Below the pieces are notes generated by a model. It was not told the origin of the DNA, did no database searches, and saw nothing but the letters and a program-made list of their open reading frames with translations. A DNA stretch of 64,000 bases from Methylomonas rhizoryzae. Lineage in GTDB: Bacteria > Pseudomonadota > Gammaproteobacteria > Methylococcales > Methylomonadaceae. Below are positions 53,603-61,318 of the stretch, piece by piece (position 1 is the stretch's first letter; each line of letters opens with the position of its first letter). The position numbers and the translations under genes are program-made. Location: the NCBI RefSeq assembly GCF_008632455.1, contig NZ_CP043929.1:868001-932000 (forward strand). The letters are read 5' to 3'.

Positions 53603-54223
53603 TCAGCGTACACGGATGAAAGCGCCGTTGACCAAGACATCGTTAGACACTTCCAGCATCTTGGTTTGAATTTTCAAACTTACCGAACGGGCTTGATCCA
53701 AGTTGACGCTCATGCCTATCCGGTCGCGGACGTTGAAGCGGATGATGCCGCCTTCGTCGAGGAAGGTATCGGCATCGCCGGCCGTCAAAATAGGCATGCC
53801 GCGCGTTTCGGCCAGTATCGCGCGGCGTAGCGTGTCGTCTTGATACGTGACGTAGGCGATGTGGCAATTGCGCGCTTCTTTGGCGTTGCTGACGCGGACG
53901 ACGGTAAAGCTGCGGCCGTTTTCATTGCGGTCTTGCAGGGTATTGTCCAAAATTTCGCCGAAGGGATCGGGGCCGATCACGCAAATGCGCCAGTGGTCCG
54001 CGACGCCATTAAACGCGCTATCCGGCCAGTCGACATAGTGAGCGAAGTTGCGCAAAAAAGCGGCTTTGACCGAATAAGGGTTTTCTTGTGCCATGGCGTT
54101 GGCGTTAAGCGCCGAGGCGGCATACAGGAAAACGAAAGCACCGGAGACGGATGCGGCGAACAAGCGCGTGGTGAGCCGAGTTCGTCGCGCTAAACGGAGC
54201 CGGAGTTTGCCTGTCCTTGTCAT
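53603..54223 (-). CDS. YfiR family periplasmic protein
   Basis: The 206-residue protein has a long basic N-terminal segment and a signal peptide ending near NANAMAQE (about residue 46). The YfiR domain follows: PYSVKAAFLRNFAHYVDWP, WRICVIGPDPFGEILD, NCHIAYVTYQ, MPILTAGDADTFLDEGGII and RSVSLKIQTKMLEVS. In Pseudomonas YfiR is a periplasmic repressor of the diguanylate cyclase YfiN and responds to redox state. Here the partner is likely the CHASE8-type kinase encoded next. It lies 16 bp downstream of the TonB receptor. The start may be slightly further in, since the first 20 residues are unusually Arg-rich. Confidence 0.88.
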   Translation of the reverse strand: MTRTGKLRLRLARRTRLTTRLFAASVSGAFVFLYAASALNANAMAQENPYSVKAAFLRNFAHYVDWPDSAFNGVADHWRICVIGPDPFGEILDNTLQDRNENGRSFTVVRVSNAKEARNCHIAYVTYQDDTLRRAILAETRGMPILTAGDADTFLDEGGIIRFNVRDRIGMSVNLDQARSVSLKIQTKMLEVSNDVLVNGAFIRVR

Positions 54224-54239
54224 GATAGGCTCCGACGTC

Positions 54240-56642
54240 TCAGTAGTTGAGCGAAAAGTTGATCATCAACTCGCGCGGCCGGCCCCGGCTGCTTTGCGAG
54301 GGACGATAGTGTTCGTCTAGTAGGTTTTTACCGATGAGATCGATGGTTAAGGCATGGTTACCGAATTTCCAGGTGTAACCGATCAAGGCGTTGAGCAAGG
54401 CATAGGTTTGATGCGCCGATTTCGGGGTGTCCGGCAGCAAGGTTTGATCGTAGACAAAGTTAACCCCGCCGCCGAGGTGCAGGCCGGCTAAGTTGGCGTC
54501 TTGAAAATCGTAACGGGTCCAAAGATTGGCCAGGTGCGGTGCGCTCATTTGCAGCGGCGCGTCGTGATAGCGCAATACGTTTTTGTAATTGGTGCGGCCG
54601 GCCGCGTCCAGCGTCGCCGGGTTTTGCGCCAAAATCGCAGCGTCTTGGCCGCTGAACTCGGTGATTTTGGCGTCCATGTAGCTGTAAGACAGATACATTT
54701 GCCAGCCGTCCAAGAGTTTTGCACTGGCATCCCACTCGATGCCGCGCGAGCGTTGTGCGCCGGTTTGCACGCTGTAAATGGTCGTGACCCCAGATGCATC
54801 GGTGACCGCCAGATCGTTGACGATGTTGCGGTTTTCGATGTCGAAGTAGGTCAGCGTGCTGCTGATGCGGCCGGCGAATAGGTCGGCTTTGAGGCCGACG
54901 TCGAAGCCGCGGCCTTCGCTGGGTTTGGCGGTCGATTGGCTGCCGTCCAGGTTGTTGATCAAAAACGTGCCCGGCACGAAGGATTCCGAATAGCTGCCGA
55001 ACAGCGACCATTGCGGCGTTAGTTTGAACAGGGCGCCGTATTGCGGGGTCACCCGGTTGACGGCCGCGCTGGGTTGGTCGATACCGGACAGGCGGTCCGA
55101 TACTTGCGATTCGGTCAAGGTCCAGCGCCAGCCGCTCAAGATCAACAGACGGTCGTCGAACAAGCCTAGCGTCGAGCCGCCGTACAACGATTTGTCCACC
55201 GCATTGACGTTTTGATCGAAGCGGGCGGCGGTCAGCATGGACAGTGGAATGAAGGTGTTGCGGTTCCAAGTGGTGGGGTCGCTTAAATCCCAGCGCGGCA
55301 ACGGCGAGCCGATAGGGTTGCTGCCTAACGCCGGATTGTTGGGGGCTTGGCCGGCCGTGCGATAGAAATTGCGGTCGACGTATTGCCCGCCCAGCAGCAG
55401 TCGCAAGCTGGCGAAGCCGAAATCGTATTTTCCAACACCTTGCAATTCTATGCTGTCGTCGCGGTTGCTATAGAACTGATGCCTGACCCGGCGGCCTTGT
55501 ACCACGGATTGGTTGTTGGCCATGCCCAAATTGCCGGTGAACAAAGCGTCTACATCGTATTCCAGATGCGAATAGCTGCTGCGCAACGACCAGTTGGAAT
55601 CGACCTTGAAATCGATCCAAGCGCTCAAATTGTGGGTGTTGCTGTGTCGGTAATCGGTATAAGCCATGCTGTTCCAATTATCCGGCAAGCCGGGCACGTC
55701 CACTCCGGACAAGTTCGGATCGGTCGCTGTCGGCACTACGCCGGCCCAGGTACCGTAGCCGGGTTTTTGCATCAGCTGCGGTTCTTCGATTTTCTCGAAA
55801 TGTTCGTATTTCAGCGAGGCGCTGACTCTATCGTTAGGCTGCCACAACAGCGACGGGGAAATATTCCAGGAATGGGCGTCGTAAGCGTCCCAGTAATGCA
55901 TGTCTTGATCGTAAGAGGCCGCCAACCGGTAAAACAGGGTGTTGGACGCCGGACCGGTTACGTCGGTGTCGAAGCGGTATTCGCCGTAGGAACCGTAGCG
56001 GGCGTCCGCATTGACGGCGAATTGCCGTTGCGGGCTTTTGCTGATGACGTTGACGATACCGCCCGGCGCGACCTGGCCGTACAAAAACGATGCCGGCCCT
56101 TTGACGACTTCGACCCGGGCGATATTGGTGAAGTCGAAAATCGACGGACCGTGCATGCCGTCGCGTAGAACCTGGATATTGCCGCCGGGTAGCGAGCCGA
56201 CCGTGAAACCGCGGATGGCCAGGTTGGCGTTGCCTTCGTTGAAATCGTTGCTGCGGTAAGTCACCCCCGGCGAGTAGCGGGCGATGTCGAAAATGTCGCG
56301 CGGTTGTTGATCTTTGATAAAAGCCGGTGTAAACGCCTGAACGGCGAAGGGCAGGTCGCGAATCGGCGTATCCAAGCGCGACGCCGAGACTGAATTGGAT
56401 GCTTTGTAGCCGCTATCCAATTGTGCCGATACCTCGAAAGGGGAAACGACCACGTTGACCAGTTCGCTGATGTCCATATCCGCTACGGCCTGGGCAGGTG
56501 TTTTGGCGGTTGTAGGACGCGAAGCGTTTTCGCCCGTAGATGGATTTTCCTGCCAAAAGTCTTCCGTGCGGGCAGGCTGACTTAACAACAATGCTATTGC
56601 GCCGATGGTTTTAACCAAGAATGTCGGGCTGTCGCGTCTCAT
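54240..56642 (-). CDS. TonB-dependent (siderophore-type) outer membrane receptor
   Basis: The protein has 800 residues. A signal peptide lies in the first about 26 residues (ending QPARTED). A linker precedes the plug domain (about 78-200), with RDLPFAVQAFTPAFIKDQQ, IARYSPGVTYRSNDFNEG and VEVVKGPASFLYGQVAPGG. The latter two are the siderophore-receptor plug signatures. The beta-barrel follows to the end, which finishes in a C-terminal aromatic motif (INFSLNY). The substrate is not identifiable. A TonB box is not obvious. It is the first gene of a four-gene run with YfiR, a hybrid kinase and an EAL regulator. Confidence 0.93.
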   Translation of the reverse strand: MRRDSPTFLVKTIGAIALLLSQPARTEDFWQENPSTGENASRPTTAKTPAQAVADMDISELVNVVVSPFEVSAQLDSGYKASNSVSASRLDTPIRDLPFAVQAFTPAFIKDQQPRDIFDIARYSPGVTYRSNDFNEGNANLAIRGFTVGSLPGGNIQVLRDGMHGPSIFDFTNIARVEVVKGPASFLYGQVAPGGIVNVISKSPQRQFAVNADARYGSYGEYRFDTDVTGPASNTLFYRLAASYDQDMHYWDAYDAHSWNISPSLLWQPNDRVSASLKYEHFEKIEEPQLMQKPGYGTWAGVVPTATDPNLSGVDVPGLPDNWNSMAYTDYRHSNTHNLSAWIDFKVDSNWSLRSSYSHLEYDVDALFTGNLGMANNQSVVQGRRVRHQFYSNRDDSIELQGVGKYDFGFASLRLLLGGQYVDRNFYRTAGQAPNNPALGSNPIGSPLPRWDLSDPTTWNRNTFIPLSMLTAARFDQNVNAVDKSLYGGSTLGLFDDRLLILSGWRWTLTESQVSDRLSGIDQPSAAVNRVTPQYGALFKLTPQWSLFGSYSESFVPGTFLINNLDGSQSTAKPSEGRGFDVGLKADLFAGRISSTLTYFDIENRNIVNDLAVTDASGVTTIYSVQTGAQRSRGIEWDASAKLLDGWQMYLSYSYMDAKITEFSGQDAAILAQNPATLDAAGRTNYKNVLRYHDAPLQMSAPHLANLWTRYDFQDANLAGLHLGGGVNFVYDQTLLPDTPKSAHQTYALLNALIGYTWKFGNHALTIDLIGKNLLDEHYRPSQSSRGRPRELMINFSLNY

Positions 56643-56840
56643 GCTCAGTCTCCTGACAGGAACCGCCTTATTGTAGTACCGAATTTAGGTTTTTTGGCGG
56701 CCCGGCCGAAGGCAATACGGCTGCGCGCTATGCCGAGCTGGGAAGATTTGGAAGCCTTGCGCTAAAGGTTTGTTTCGCCTTGAGTAGAATGGGCTAGCGG
56801 CAGCGTAACTTTCTTTTCACGATGATCCGCAGCCTTGCTG

Positions 56841-59800
56841 TTATTGCAATTGACTCGGCAAACACAGCGTTTTTGCCGTTTTGCTAATCAATACCTGAGC
56901 GCCGAAACGGTCGTTGACGGAACTGATCTGTGAGTTGGGCCTGGTTTGGGCCGGTTTGGTTTTGGCCAAGCGTACAGGATAACACGTCAGTAAATCGGTT
57001 TTGCCGAAAGCGGAAGCGCTGCTGTCGTCTAGTGCGGCCGGGGCGCATAACTTAGACGGCGGCGCTAATTTAAACCTGAGAGGACCGGCCTGATCGTCTT
57101 GCAACAACAATTCCGTAGGCGTGAATTTCGCTAATGCGGCTTGGCCGGGCTTAGCCTTGGCTACTTTCGCCTTGTAGCATTGGAAATGTGTCAGGCGGGT
57201 GTCGTTCAAGGCGGTGGCGCCCCCGTCTCCTGCTGCTTTGGCGCCGGGTGACAACAGACTGGCCGGGGCGGACAGATTTAAACTCAGTTCGCCGAGTTGA
57301 TTGCTGATGGCGACGGTTTTGGGTTGGAATTTGCTTTGCGCCGGTTTGGTTTTTGTCGGTTGATTCAAATACTCGGTCAGATGGGCGGGGTGGCTGGCTG
57401 TTTGCGTGTCGTTTGAGCCGATCGCAACCGGATTGCACAGTTGAGCCGGTTTGCGCAGGTTCATTTTTCTGGCCTGTTCTACCTCGGCCACGCCGAGGGC
57501 GTCGGCTACCGGCAACGCATTGACCGGACTGAATTTGGGATAAGGACCGGTGCCGCGCGCTGCCTTGGCCGGGCTGGCTTGCCAGCACAGGAAGGGATCC
57601 AAACTACCGCTATCGTCGCTCGGTGCCGTCAGCGGACAATCCTGCGACAGGCAGGCGGCGATGAAGCCGATGCCGGTGGAAACGATCAAATCCGGCTCAG
57701 TGTCGTCGTTCAATTGCGCCAGTTTGGCGTCGCCATAGCTGCCCAAGGAAATAAAGCCGCTGAACGTGAAACTGCCGTCGCCGTTGCCGCGCAGGCCGGC
57801 CGCGCGCGACGAGCTGCTAATGCTAAAGCCCAAATCCGGTTTGCCGTCCCGGTCGGCGTCGGCGGCCTGTAGACCCGCCAAACTGCCCAAATTCAAACCC
57901 AAGGCTTGCGAACCGGCAAAACCGCCATTGCCTTGGCCGGCGAAAAACTCAATATCGTCCTGGTTGTTGCTGCCGATGATCGCGGCCAGATCCAGCTTGC
58001 CGTCCAGGTTGAAATCCGCCGTGGCCAGTGACTTGGCAATGACGTCGGCGCGCACGATCTGCGCCGTCTGAAAGCTGCCGTCGCCGTTACCGAGAGCCAG
58101 TTGCAAGCTGCCGTTCGGCGCGCTTTCGTTGTCGCCGTAGTGGGCGATTGCCAAATCCGGCTTGCCGTCGCCATTGAAATCGGCGCTGGCAACCGCGACC
58201 GGTACCACGCCGACCGCCAGGGCAGGTTGCAAGGTGAAGCTGCCCGCGCCGTTGCCCAACAGCAGTGACAGGCTGTTATGCGTCGGATCGGTCGCGATTA
58301 AATCGGGATAGGAGTCGTTGTTGAGCCGGGCACTGGTCAGAAACTGATTAGCCGAATAATTAGGCTCCGGCAGGGCTATCGTCTCGGCGTCGGTGAAACT
58401 GCCGTCGCCTTGGCCCAAACTGATGAGCAGATTGGGATAGCTGCCCGAGTTCAGAAAGGCGGCGTCCCGTTTGCCGTCGCCGTTCCAGTCGCCGCTGACC
58501 ACCTTGACGCCGTCAATCGGCCTGGGTAATAGGGTGGGGCTGTCGAAGCGGCCTTGGCCGAGACCGAGCAGTAGCGCGGCTTGTTGGCTGTGGTTGGCGA
58601 CCAAAAGATCGGCGATGCCGTCGCCGGAAAAGTCGGCGGCCACGCTATCGAGCGCGCCGAGGATGTATCCGGTTCCGTCGGTGGTCGGATAGGCCGGCAA
58701 GCCGCTGAAATAGCCGTCGCCCTTGCCGTAAAGCAGGCTTAGGTGGTCGTCGTAACTGTTGGAAACCAGCAAATCGGTTTTGTCGTCGCCGTCCAGATCG
58801 ACTATGGACACTTCGGCCGGATTGTTTCCGGTCTGGTAATAACGCGGCGGTGCCAGACTGCCGTCCCCTTGATTCAACAATACGCTGACGTTGTTGCTGC
58901 CGCCTGATGCCAGCACCACGTCGGGTTTGCTATCGGCGTTCAAATCGCCGACCCGCACCAAATAAGGCGGCGCGCCGAGCGGAAAACGGCTGGCCGGCAG
59001 AAAGCCGCCCGCGCCGTCGCCGAGCAGCACCGCGCCGTTGCTGACCAGATCGGGATTCTGGTCACCGTTCAGGTCGGTTGCCGCCAAGGATTGCGCCAAC
59101 TCCGGTACCGGAAAGGTTTGGATCGGCTGAAAACTGCCGTCGCCGTTGCCCAGACGCAAGGCGATGGTTTGCGTCTCGTAGTCGTAATCGGCCACCGCCA
59201 GGTCCGGCTTGTCGTCGCGATTGAAATCGGCCACCGCGACGTCGAAAGGTAATTTGCCGATGCTAACCGACTGCGGCGCGGCAAAGCCGCCGCTGCCGTC
59301 GCCCAGCAGTAACGACACGTCGCCGACGCCGGCAAACGGATCGCCGAGATTGGCGGTGACCAGATCGATATGGCCGTCGCGGTTGAAATCGCCGGCCTGG
59401 ATGCGTTGCGGGCGTATGCCGGTGGGAACTGCCGTCGAGGCGTCGAAACTTCCGTCTCCTTTGCCAAAGTAAATGGAAATGTTATTGGTGGGTTCGTTGG
59501 CCGAGGCTGCATCGCTTATTCCATCGCCGTTAACATCGGTAAAAATCAGGTCGATCGGCCCCAGCGCATTGGTTACGGCAAAGCGATGGGGCTTGCCGCC
59601 AACCGTTGCAACCAACACTTTAGATCCTCCATGCGTGCCGCATTCCTTTTTTAGCGCCTGAACCAACGATTCCCCGTTCCCCAGATTGCTTAGCCAGATG
59701 TTCTCGGTAGTTGATGCGACATTGGCCGTGGAAAACTGGAGCGAATTTGAACTCGATGCCGTTGATTTACTTTTGGATCCATCTGCGCAATCTATATCAG

Positions 59801-59966
59801 ATGATTTTGTGCATCCTTGAATTAAAACCAAGCCGCATAAAAAAATCGCTTGGATCAGCCTTCCACGCCTCTCAAAGCGCCGTATTGAACACAATGTTAA
59901 AAAGAAGCGAAACCAATGATTGATCCGATCAATCTTTAACGGCAATGGCGTGTTGGTCTTAGGCAT
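56841..59966 (-). CDS. FG-GAP/VCBS-repeat lipoprotein with four C-terminal repeats
   Basis: The 1041-residue protein starts at the ATG at 59964-59966 (MPKTNTPLPLKIDRINH), with AGGA spaced about 8 bp before it. The frame is open 24 codons upstream but overlaps the preceding gene. A hydrophobic segment ends in the lipobox LIQGC (Cys52), with an unusually long N-region. Thirteen calcium-loop repeats DxNxDGxxD (for example DFNRDGHIDLVTAN, DFNGDGKPDLAIAH) form an integrin-like propeller. After about residue 770 come four repeats of about 65-75 residues ending LCxPxxL. The first, third and fourth have Cys near the start and end, and the second has lost both. This tail resembles DUF7450-type repeats. 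Adhesion or ligand binding on the cell surface is plausible. Confidence 0.88.
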   Translation of the reverse strand: MPKTNTPLPLKIDRINHWFRFFLTLCSIRRFERRGRLIQAIFLCGLVLIQGCTKSSDIDCADGSKSKSTASSSNSLQFSTANVASTTENIWLSNLGNGESLVQALKKECGTHGGSKVLVATVGGKPHRFAVTNALGPIDLIFTDVNGDGISDAASANEPTNNISIYFGKGDGSFDASTAVPTGIRPQRIQAGDFNRDGHIDLVTANLGDPFAGVGDVSLLLGDGSGGFAAPQSVSIGKLPFDVAVADFNRDDKPDLAVADYDYETQTIALRLGNGDGSFQPIQTFPVPELAQSLAATDLNGDQNPDLVSNGAVLLGDGAGGFLPASRFPLGAPPYLVRVGDLNADSKPDVVLASGGSNNVSVLLNQGDGSLAPPRYYQTGNNPAEVSIVDLDGDDKTDLLVSNSYDDHLSLLYGKGDGYFSGLPAYPTTDGTGYILGALDSVAADFSGDGIADLLVANHSQQAALLLGLGQGRFDSPTLLPRPIDGVKVVSGDWNGDGKRDAAFLNSGSYPNLLISLGQGDGSFTDAETIALPEPNYSANQFLTSARLNNDSYPDLIATDPTHNSLSLLLGNGAGSFTLQPALAVGVVPVAVASADFNGDGKPDLAIAHYGDNESAPNGSLQLALGNGDGSFQTAQIVRADVIAKSLATADFNLDGKLDLAAIIGSNNQDDIEFFAGQGNGGFAGSQALGLNLGSLAGLQAADADRDGKPDLGFSISSSSRAAGLRGNGDGSFTFSGFISLGSYGDAKLAQLNDDTEPDLIVSTGIGFIAACLSQDCPLTAPSDDSGSLDPFLCWQASPAKAARGTGPYPKFSPVNALPVADALGVAEVEQARKMNLRKPAQLCNPVAIGSNDTQTASHPAHLTEYLNQPTKTKPAQSKFQPKTVAISNQLGELSLNLSAPASLLSPGAKAAGDGGATALNDTRLTHFQCYKAKVAKAKPGQAALAKFTPTELLLQDDQAGPLRFKLAPPSKLCAPAALDDSSASAFGKTDLLTCYPVRLAKTKPAQTRPNSQISSVNDRFGAQVLISKTAKTLCLPSQLQ

Positions 59967-60012
59967 TGTGGATTCCTGAAATTCAAACCGGCTAGTTAGT
60001 GTTGACCAGACA

Positions 60013-60714
60013 TCAGGGTTTACGAAAAAACCGTTCATATTCGTTTCGCAATAGCCGACAGAACCGAAGCATGCAATCCGGTTGGATAGTGTCCGGCTTG
60101 CGGATTAGCGTGACAACGCCGAATTCTCCGGTTTCGGTGAAGTAGCTCAAGGTCAGATGGTCGGCCTTATCGCAGTTATCGAGCGGAAAATCGACGAAAG
60201 CTGCGCCTTGGTGGCATTTGAAATCGCTGCCGGGACGGTTGATGCGCGTAGCGAAATATTGGTGTTCCAGACGCACCACCCCGGCATCGACAATTAAGGC
60301 GGCGGAGGTGCTGCGCGAGGTGGATTCCGCGGTCGACAAAACAATGCTGATGGTTCGCCAAGTCTGCTCGATGCTGAACGTTCCGGTTTGAGACTGTTGT
60401 TCGCCGGCCAGACTTTTGTCGACGCCGGCTTGCCAAACTCCGTTGATGTTGGGCGTGGTGATGCCCAGCAAGCGGCGGGCGACGGAGCACCGCCACAAGT
60501 GCGATGAGGTCAGATTGCCGAGCAGAATGTATACGATGGGCGTCGAAACCGGAACGGAGCTGATGCTTAGCCATGGCGACGAGTCGGCAATCGCGTGCAG
60601 CGCATAACCTATGACCATGGCTATCGGCGAGGCGAAGAAACTCAAGCGCCAATACACGCCAAGGGATTCGGCCGGTTGATTGACATCGTGAACAGTGTAG
60701 CGATGGTAAGCCAT
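60013..60714 (-). CDS. Two-transmembrane beta-rich protein, Cap15 (CBASS effector)-like
   Basis: The protein has 233 residues from the ATG at 60712-60714 (MAYHRYTVHDVNQPAES), preceded by GAGG at suitable spacing. The upstream open extension of 58 codons lacks such support. Two membrane segments lie at about 23-42 (YWRLSFFASPIAMVIGYALH) and 50-72. The C-terminal domain begins TPNINGVWQAG and has SIEQTWRTISIVLST, a Ser-rich TAESTSRSTSAAL segment, HQGAAFVDF and a final YFTETGEFGVVTLI. This pattern resembles the SMODS-associated 2TM beta-strand-rich effector domain (Cap15). No CD-NTase or other CBASS gene lies in the window. It sits 46 bp upstream of the FG-GAP lipoprotein gene on the same strand. 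Confidence 0.6.
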   Translation of the reverse strand: MAYHRYTVHDVNQPAESLGVYWRLSFFASPIAMVIGYALHAIADSSPWLSISSVPVSTPIVYILLGNLTSSHLWRCSVARRLLGITTPNINGVWQAGVDKSLAGEQQSQTGTFSIEQTWRTISIVLSTAESTSRSTSAALIVDAGVVRLEHQYFATRINRPGSDFKCHQGAAFVDFPLDNCDKADHLTLSYFTETGEFGVVTLIRKPDTIQPDCMLRFCRLLRNEYERFFRKP

Positions 60715-61318
60715 GATTGCCTCGCATGCAGGAGTCAAGTCTTTAAGGTGGGTGGCTCGATGATGCGAGCTTTGCGGGCTCGGGTCAAGTGTTTCTATAG
60801 CCGCTCTTGACAATCCCTTGCTCTTTAACGGATGACAAAGACGTGATTTGATGCTGACCGTTGGATAGTCGAGTGGCAACCGGTTCACCGTGCAGTTTGC
60901 GGCTCGATATACCTTACCTGAGTGCTCCGGCTTGCTTGACTAACAGCCGGGGTAAATCCGCTCCGCAGCTTTTGTCGAACGCGGCTCGGCGACCAGGCCG
61001 GACGACCGCACTTTGACCGCATTCAACCGCGCCCGCTAGGTTAGGTCTGTGATCATAGGCGGGCCGGTTGAGCTGCCACGAATGAAAGGTTGTTGTAAGC
61101 TTGGCTGATTAGAATTTCGACTTTGCGCCACTTTCCATTCAGCCTTATGCCTTCGTCGTTTCTATGTGCCAGCGATGGGTTCGGTTTCGCTAGCGTTATG
61201 AAAACCAGACAACCGGTAGCGATTGCTTGCCGTTTGACGGACGCCGTCCGTAGCCGGGAACAGGCATGCGATAGCGGTTTGCTGCCGTGTGTGCCGGCCG
61301 GCCTAAGCAGGCGATAGC
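60715..61318. other. 604-bp intergenic region between the Cap15-like gene and the RND pump
   Basis: This region between divergent genes holds no gene I can support. The short open frames at 61123-61317 and 60595-60810 have no recognisable content. A GCCCGC/GGCGGGC inverted repeat with a 22-base loop lies near 61030-61063. It should hold the promoters of both flanking genes, but no clear consensus is visible. Confidence 0.45.

Noticed and set aside
54460..55269. 269-codon alternative minus-strand frame within the TonB receptor
   Set aside because: Frame-shifted shadow of the receptor gene, with an Arg-rich translation typical of GC-rich off-frame reading.
57660..59560. Regular spaced repeats that could suggest a CRISPR-like or satellite array
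   Set aside because: The repeats are in-frame coding units of FG-GAP calcium loops. Their DNA copies are diverged and no constant spacer-repeat pattern exists.
60595..61317. Short plus-strand frames upstream of the RND pump as a possible fusion-protein remnant
   Set aside because: Translations show no lipoyl/HlyD-like motifs or signal peptide.
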